This document shows positions 59,755 through 64,000 of a DNA stretch of 64,000 nucleotides, piece after piece. Source of the stretch: Nocardia abscessus (GTDB lineage Bacteria; Actinomycetota; Actinomycetes; Mycobacteriales; Mycobacteriaceae). A program made the translations under genes and the position numbers. The notes under the pieces were generated by a model. It had not been told where the DNA came from and searched no databases. It saw nothing but the letters and a program-made list of their open reading frames with translations. How positions within the stretch are numbered: the stretch's first letter is position 1; each line of letters starts with the position of its first letter. The stretch is taken from positions 186,001 through 250,000 of the forward strand of contig NZ_JADLQO010000003.1 in NCBI RefSeq assembly GCF_015477775.1, written 5' to 3'.

Positions 59755-60357
59755 ATGGCCAGACGATCCGTCGATTCCGTTGACCGAGGTGTTCGGGAAA
59801 TCCGCTCCGTTTCGCGCTGGCGAGCCCACGCGCGACGGCATCCGCTGCGCTACCGCTCGGCGGTGGTGGCGCCGAGTGCGATCGAGGTGATCCGCCACGC
59901 GGGCGGCTGGCTGTTCGACCGGACCGCCGCGGGGTGGGAGGTGACCGTGCTGGTCTCCGACCACGCCGATGTGCGTCCGCTGCGGATCCTCGGCGCCACG
60001 GTGCTCGACCTGGAGCAGTCGCTGGCCACCCCGGTGCACGACACCTGGCCGACGGCCGTCGCCGTGGCCGCGCGGACCTACCGGTCCGACGCCCGGGTGC
60101 GCGACGGGGTGCTCGACTGCCTCGACCGCGGCCTCACGGAGGTCGCGGTGTGGGGTGCGGACCTGCCCGCCGAACTGGATCAGCGCGTCGGCCCCGCGCG
60201 GCATGAAATGAGCGTTGCGGCAAAAGCTTTCAAGTCGTGTGCCCTCACCGCGGCGGGACTGCCCGCCGAGGTGGCGGGATCGAGCGAGGTGTTCCGGACC
60301 GGAGGACTTCGGCCGTCGACCTACCGGTGCGAGGTGGATCTCGTTCCGGCGCAGTGA
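59755..60357 (+). CDS. protein of unknown function
   Basis: 200 residues, not recognised. The N-terminus is basic (MARRSVDSVDRGVREIRSVSRWRAHARRH split by Arg/His runs). The middle has GGWLFDRTAAGWEVTVLVSD, suggesting a small alpha/beta fold, and the C-terminal half has ARHEMSVAAKAFKSCALTAA. There are no membrane segments, no signal peptide and no metal-site pattern. Base composition and third-position GC match true genes nearby, and it ends 22 bases before the convergent TetR gene. The ATG at 59755 has no strong ribosome site. Confidence 0.7.
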   Translation: MARRSVDSVDRGVREIRSVSRWRAHARRHPLRYRSAVVAPSAIEVIRHAGGWLFDRTAAGWEVTVLVSDHADVRPLRILGATVLDLEQSLATPVHDTWPTAVAVAARTYRSDARVRDGVLDCLDRGLTEVAVWGADLPAELDQRVGPARHEMSVAAKAFKSCALTAAGLPAEVAGSSEVFRTGGLRPSTYRCEVDLVPAQ

Positions 60358-60379
60358 CGGCCGCCGATCGCGCCGCCGG

Positions 60380-60988
60380 TCAGGCAGGGGCCGGTCCGGC
60401 GTCGCCGCGTTCGCCTTCGAGCTTCTCGATCTCCCGCTCGACCAACTCGAAGGCTTCGGCGTGCCCGCCGGACATGCCCAGCGCCCGCTCCAGCACGACC
60501 ACCCGGGAGACGCTGGTCATCAGCACCGCCATCGCGGCCGGCGGAAATCGCGTTGTGTCGAATTCGTATTCGTTCAGAATTCGCTGCAGCACGGCCGTCT
60601 GGATGGTGCGGAATCGCTCCGCGTAGTCGGCCACCGCCTCCCGTATGGCGGGCCGATGATTGGACAGGCCGACGAATTCCATGGTGAAGCGCACTGCCGC
60701 CGGGTCGGTGCTGAAATCCCACAGGGCGCGCAGCGGTTTGTCCGTTTTCATCATCTCGGCCTGGAGTTCGAGCCCTTGCTCGGCGCGGCGCTGGAAGATT
60801 TCCAGCAGCAATTCGTCCATGGAGCGGAAGTAATAATGCACCAGCTGCGGCTTGAGTCCGGCGCGGTCGGCCACGCGGCGGGAGGTCACCGCTGCCCAGC
60901 CCTCCTCGAGCAGAAGCTGTTCAGCGGCGTCGAGCAGGACGCTGCGATTTCTGGCGTCGGGGGCTCCGATCCTGCGGGGCGATGGCAT
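60380..60988 (-). CDS. TetR-family transcription regulator
   Basis: 202 residues from the ATG at 60988 (AAGGAGG 8 bases ahead). The DNA-binding domain has LLDAAEQLLLEEGWAAVTSRRVADRAGLKPQLVHYYFRSMDELL at residues about 15-60, split here only by description. The C-terminal domain is helical and unassigned. About 90 bases upstream lies a 22-bp box that recurs, with one mismatch, before the ferredoxin gene at 26166. Autoregulation plus control of that ferredoxin is the natural hypothesis. Confidence 0.92.
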   Translation of the reverse strand: MPSPRRIGAPDARNRSVLLDAAEQLLLEEGWAAVTSRRVADRAGLKPQLVHYYFRSMDELLLEIFQRRAEQGLELQAEMMKTDKPLRALWDFSTDPAAVRFTMEFVGLSNHRPAIREAVADYAERFRTIQTAVLQRILNEYEFDTTRFPPAAMAVLMTSVSRVVVLERALGMSGGHAEAFELVEREIEKLEGERGDAGPAPA

Positions 60989-61075
60989 CCGCCGTCCTCC
61001 TTCGAGAAAGCTGGTCGTGGGATCAATTCGTATCGTAGTACCGGACACCGGTTCTATTGACGCGTTGTCTCGGCA

Positions 61076-61097
61076 CATGCTATGCATGTGCACAGCA
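61076..61097. promoter_or_regulatory. 22-bp box of the second TetR promoter
   Basis: Begins CATGCTATGCATG and ends GTGCACAGCA; one mismatch in 22 to 26056-26077. Partial repeats of the half-site (CAGCATCTTGCTGAGCAT) follow to about 61110. Confidence 0.7.
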
Positions 61098-61735
61098 TCT
61101 TGCTGAGCATCCGCTCGGCATCCGGTGCCGGGGCGGTGGATCCGGCCGCTGTGCACCGATGTCGCGGGGTACTCGACACGTGAACATCAGGTAGTCAGGA
61201 GGCCTGTGCGGGCTCGCGGTGATACGGCGCGCACTTCGCGGCACCTCTTTCGTGGTGCGCGCGGAATTTATCGCACGGCGGCTCGGCCGCCGGAATAACG
61301 ACGCCTCGTTCGGCGAAACGAGTCGTTCGGTCGACGATGTCGTCGACTGTTCGAGTGGCAGGAAACAGCCTGTCACTCCATTTGTGCTCTCGTTCTCGTG
61401 TCGTGTCCAATACTATTCACTTCTTTCCGGCGAAATTGCGAAAATCTTTTCACTTACGCTATTGACTCGTGATGTGACTGCCCGCACAATAACGATGTGA
61501 CGCTTCGTTGCCGGAGCGAGCACTCGGGGCGAGATTCGAGTCGGGCAGGTGGGCCGACGTCTCGGGTGCGGATTTCCGACCCTCCGGAAGCGCGGCAGTC
61601 ACTGGACCGTTCGAATGTCCGGACAATTCCTTGTGCAACCGTGTTGCCGTCGCGTGGAACAAAACTGTTTCAAATTGTTCTCCAGTGCCGATGGATATGG
61701 GCCGATGGATGCCGGACCTGAAGAGTTTCGAGAGC
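61098..61735. other. long leader region of the mce operon
   Basis: About 640 bases, with a clear GC drop at 61390-61500. No gene was recognised. The promoter candidate at 61462-61490 lies here. The frames running through it are unconserved extensions of the yrbE gene or its shadow. Confidence 0.5.
61462..61490 (+). promoter_or_regulatory. candidate promoter of the mce operon
   Basis: TTGACT, 17 bases, CACAAT in the AT-richer stretch upstream of the first yrbE gene. The -10 match is only 4 of 6. Confidence 0.35.
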
Positions 61736-62635
61736 ATGATGATTCCCCGAGAAGCCGACGCGCGTGCAGGCACGCGCGCCTCCGCCGGCGGCGACGCGCC
61801 GCCGGAGAGGTGGGCGACTCGGGCGATCACGGCGTGGTTCCGCGGATACCTGCGCCGGCATCCGATCACCGCCCTGGAAACCGTTGGCGGCCAGTTCGTT
61901 CTGGGCGTGCGCGCACTGCAGTACCTGTGCGTGGACGTCGTCACCGGGCGTTTCGCGTTCGCGGAGTTCGTCAGGCAGGCCGCCTTCATGGCTTCGGCGG
62001 CCGTGTTGCCGACGATCTTCGTGTCGTTGCCGATCGGGGTGACGCTGTCCATTCAGTTCGGCCTGCTGGCCGGGCAGGTCGGCGCGACCTCGCTGGCGGG
62101 CGCCGCGAGCGGGTTGGCGGTCATCCGGCAGGGCGCGCCGATGGTGGCCGCGCTCCTCATGGCCGCGGCCGTCGGCTCGGCCATCTGCGCGGACCTCGGC
62201 TCCCGGAAGATCCGCGACGAGCTGGACGCGATGGAGGTCATGGGGGTTTCGGTGGTGCGTCGACTGGTCGTGCCGCGGCTGGCCGCCGCCGTGGTGGTGG
62301 GCGTGTCGCTGACCGGTGTCGTCTGTTTCGTCGGCTTCCTGGCCGGCTACCTGTTCAACGTCTTCGTCCAGAGCGGTGCGCCCGGTAGTTTCGTCACCAC
62401 CTTCGCGTCGTTCGCGACGGTCAGCGACCTGGTACTGACCCTGTTCAAGGCCGTCGTGTACGGCGCCATCGTGGCCGTCGTGGCGTGCGAGAAGGGATTG
62501 TCGACCAAAGGCGGTCCCGCGGGCGTGGCGAACTCGGTCAACTCGACCGTCGTCGCGTCGATCCTGCTGTTGATGACGGTGAACGTCGCGGTCACGCAAC
62601 TGTCGATGATCCTGTTCCCCAGGCAGGGGTTGTGA
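61736..62635 (+). CDS. yrbEA: YrbE/MlaE-type permease of an Mce transport system (first copy)
   Basis: 299 residues from ATG 61736; ATGs at 61691 and 61739 are alternatives. After a hydrophilic start come the MlaE-family segments: FVRQAAFMASAAVLPTIFVS, GLLAGQVGATSLAGAASGLAV, and the conserved core APMVAALLMAAAVGSAICAD with GSRKIRDELDAMEVMG (the EDA-like helix). About five membrane segments. YrbE pairs form the permease for Mce lipid/steroid importers. The stop shares a base with the next ATG (TGATG). Which of the several mce loci of Nocardia this is cannot be told. Confidence 0.93.
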   Translation: MMIPREADARAGTRASAGGDAPPERWATRAITAWFRGYLRRHPITALETVGGQFVLGVRALQYLCVDVVTGRFAFAEFVRQAAFMASAAVLPTIFVSLPIGVTLSIQFGLLAGQVGATSLAGAASGLAVIRQGAPMVAALLMAAAVGSAICADLGSRKIRDELDAMEVMGVSVVRRLVVPRLAAAVVVGVSLTGVVCFVGFLAGYLFNVFVQSGAPGSFVTTFASFATVSDLVLTLFKAVVYGAIVAVVACEKGLSTKGGPAGVANSVNSTVVASILLLMTVNVAVTQLSMILFPRQGL

Positions 62636-63489
62636 TGGCCGCGCCCTACCGCCCGCCGGGGACGCGCCTCGCACTGCGGAGCTTCACCCTGCTGGGGACG
62701 GCGATCATGCGCCTGGGGCACATGATGACGTTCTTCCTGCGCGCCGTGTTCTCGATTCCGGTGATGCTGCGCCACTACCGAACCGAGTTCGTGCGCATCC
62801 TGTCCGATGTCACGTGGGGCAACGGTTCCATCGTCGTCGGCGGCGGGACCGCGGGCGTCATCATCGTGCTGGGCGCCGCGGGCGGGGCGATCGTGGGCCT
62901 GGAAGGCTACAACGCCCTGCATCTGCTCGGGATGGAGCCGACGGTCGGGTTGATCGCCTCGACCGCCTCCACGCGCGAACTCGCTCCGATCATGGCCTCG
63001 CTGGCGTTCGCGGCGCAGGCGGGCTGCCGTTTCACCGCGCAGCTGGGCGCCATGGGCATCGCCGAGGAGATCGAGGCTCTGGAGTCGATGGGTATCCGCT
63101 CCATCCCATACCTGGTCAGCACGCGGATCCTGGCCTCGGTGCTGGCGATGATCCCGCTGTACGTGGTGTGCCTGGCGGTGAACTATCTCGCGGTGCGGGT
63201 GGTGGTCGGGCTGTCCGGCGGGCTGTCGGCGGGAACCTACGAGCACTACTTCCAGCTGGTGCTCAACGGGCCGGACATCGTCTACTCGCTGATCAAAGCG
63301 GTCGTCTTCGTCGTCCTCACCTCGACCGTCCAGTGCTACTACGGCTTCTACGCCGCCGGCGGCCCGCAGGGGGTCGGCATCGCCGCCGGGCGGGCGATGC
63401 GAGCGGCGATCTCGTTGATGATCGTCGTCAATCTGCTGCTCACGGTTGCGCTCTGGGGCATCGGCGCCAGCGCGAGGCTCGGAGGATGA
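62635..63489 (+). CDS. yrbEB: YrbE/MlaE-type permease of an Mce transport system (second copy)
   Basis: 284 residues. MlaE core: LAPIMASLAFAAQAGCRFTAQLG and GIAEEIEALESMGIRSIPYL, flanked by hydrophobic helices GTAGVIIVLGAAGGAIVGL, ILASVLAMIPLYVVCLAVNYL and LMIVVNLLLTVALWGIG. Coupled by one base to the first yrbE gene and followed at once by an mce gene, the invariant order of mce operons. Confidence 0.94.
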   Translation: MAAPYRPPGTRLALRSFTLLGTAIMRLGHMMTFFLRAVFSIPVMLRHYRTEFVRILSDVTWGNGSIVVGGGTAGVIIVLGAAGGAIVGLEGYNALHLLGMEPTVGLIASTASTRELAPIMASLAFAAQAGCRFTAQLGAMGIAEEIEALESMGIRSIPYLVSTRILASVLAMIPLYVVCLAVNYLAVRVVVGLSGGLSAGTYEHYFQLVLNGPDIVYSLIKAVVFVVLTSTVQCYYGFYAAGGPQGVGIAAGRAMRAAISLMIVVNLLLTVALWGIGASARLGG

Positions 63490-63491
63490 CC

Positions 63492-64000
63492 ATGTCCATC
63501 CTGTTCGAGAAAGACGGGCGTGGCCCCTCGGCGGTCGCGCTGCTCTTACGCGGACTGGTTCTCGTCGTGGTCACCGTGGCGGTTGTGTCGGTGCTGCTGA
63601 TGAAGTCCACCGGCCGCTTCGACGACAAGGTGGAGGTGACGGCCTTGCTGGAGCAGCTCGGCGACGGACTGCCCGCCCGCTCGGACGTGAAGTTCCGGGG
63701 GATGCTGGTCGGCACCGTGGCCGAGGTCGCACCAGCCGTCGGCAGCGGCCCCAACCGGGTACGGCTACTGCTGGATCCGTCGGCGGTGGCGCGGATTCCG
63801 CGGACGGTGACCGCGCGGGTGGTGCCGAGCAACGTCTTCGCCGTGTCGTCGGTGCAATTGGTGGACAACGGTCCCGGCGCCCCGCTACCCGCGCACGCCG
63901 AGATCCGCCAGGACCGCAGCCTTTCGACAGTGCAACTGCAGACCGCGCTCACCAAACTGCGCGAGATCATCGCGAGCACAGCGCGGATCGGCGCGAGCAA
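63492..64000 (+). CDS. Mce-family protein, N-terminal part (cut by window edge)
   Basis: The first 169 codons are visible from ATG 63492 (GGAGG 6 bases ahead; ATG 63486 is the alternative and would overlap yrbEB). A signal-anchor, VALLLRGLVLVVVTVAVV, is followed by the MCE domain: DDKVEVTALLEQLGDGLPAR, SDVKFRGMLVGTVAEV, and VVPSNVFAVSSVQLVD. As the first mce gene after yrbEB it is in the mceA position. Mce proteins form a periplasmic shuttle for hydrophobic substrates such as sterols or fatty acids. Confidence 0.93.
   Translation, partial: MSILFEKDGRGPSAVALLLRGLVLVVVTVAVVSVLLMKSTGRFDDKVEVTALLEQLGDGLPARSDVKFRGMLVGTVAEVAPAVGSGPNRVRLLLDPSAVARIPRTVTARVVPSNVFAVSSVQLVDNGPGAPLPAHAEIRQDRSLSTVQLQTALTKLREIIASTARIGAS

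Noticed and set aside
61459..62052. 197-codon minus-strand frame over the mce leader and first yrbE gene
   Set aside because: Antisense to a convincing YrbE protein and without recognisable content.

Overview
The window is high-GC DNA from an actinomycete of the Nocardia type; the genus is an inference. Supporting signs are a yrbE-yrbE-mce operon at the right edge, a mycofactocin-type SDR, CYP/His-variant ferredoxin pairs, IdeR-like iron boxes in front of bfd/bfr, DUF35/thiolase-fold genes, and many GTG/TTG starts with 4-bp ATGA/GTGA overlaps. About 55 protein genes are supported. No rRNA, tRNA, IS element, CRISPR array or phage gene was recognised.

Almost everything is catabolic and CoA-centred. 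Region 1 (1-8674, minus) is one tight operon: SMP-30-like propeller, SDR, Rieske oxygenase, Baeyer-Villiger-type monooxygenase, MFE-2-type SDR, ThDP-dependent lyase, aldehyde dehydrogenase (cut by the edge). It looks like a ring hydroxylation/oxygenation/C-C cleavage route. A GntR/FCD regulator (9187-9993) separates it from region 2 (10115-15353, plus), which holds two heteromeric-type acyl-CoA dehydrogenase pairs around an enoyl-CoA hydratase. A nearly identical 33-bp palindromic box lies in front of both operons; a degenerate copy lies in the divergent promoter at 22.7 kb (acyl-CoA ligase-SDR one way; CoA-transferase-CoA-transferase/hydrolase-hydratase the other).

Between them is an iron-storage island (bfr, bfd, tandem iron boxes, 15400-16197). 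From 16.3 to 59.4 kb lies a large catabolic cluster: acyl-CoA ligases (one FadD3-like), acyl-CoA dehydrogenases, a FadE36-like dehydrogenase with its kinase-fold partner, hydratases, two P450-ferredoxin pairs, SDRs, a DUF35-aldolase fusion, an HMG-CoA-synthase-like/thiolase pair, amidohydrolases, a type III CoA-transferase and an aldehyde dehydrogenase. A second palindrome family, GAGAAT-N3-ATTCTC, occurs in front of nearly every transcription unit of this part, including a TetR gene at 30791. I read this as one regulon for an unidentified, probably alicyclic or isoprenoid-like acid. KstR and KstR2 motifs were not seen at these promoters.

A third 22-bp box is shared, with one mismatch, by the promoters of an orphan [2Fe-2S] ferredoxin (26166) and of a distant TetR gene (60380-60988). 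Decay is visible at 31453-32414, where two adjacent genes (an SDR and an F420/LLM-type oxidoreductase) each keep their ends but have lost their middle, and possibly at 36.56-36.7 kb, where a DnaE-like OB-fold fragment survives. The right end (61736-64000) begins an mce import operon.
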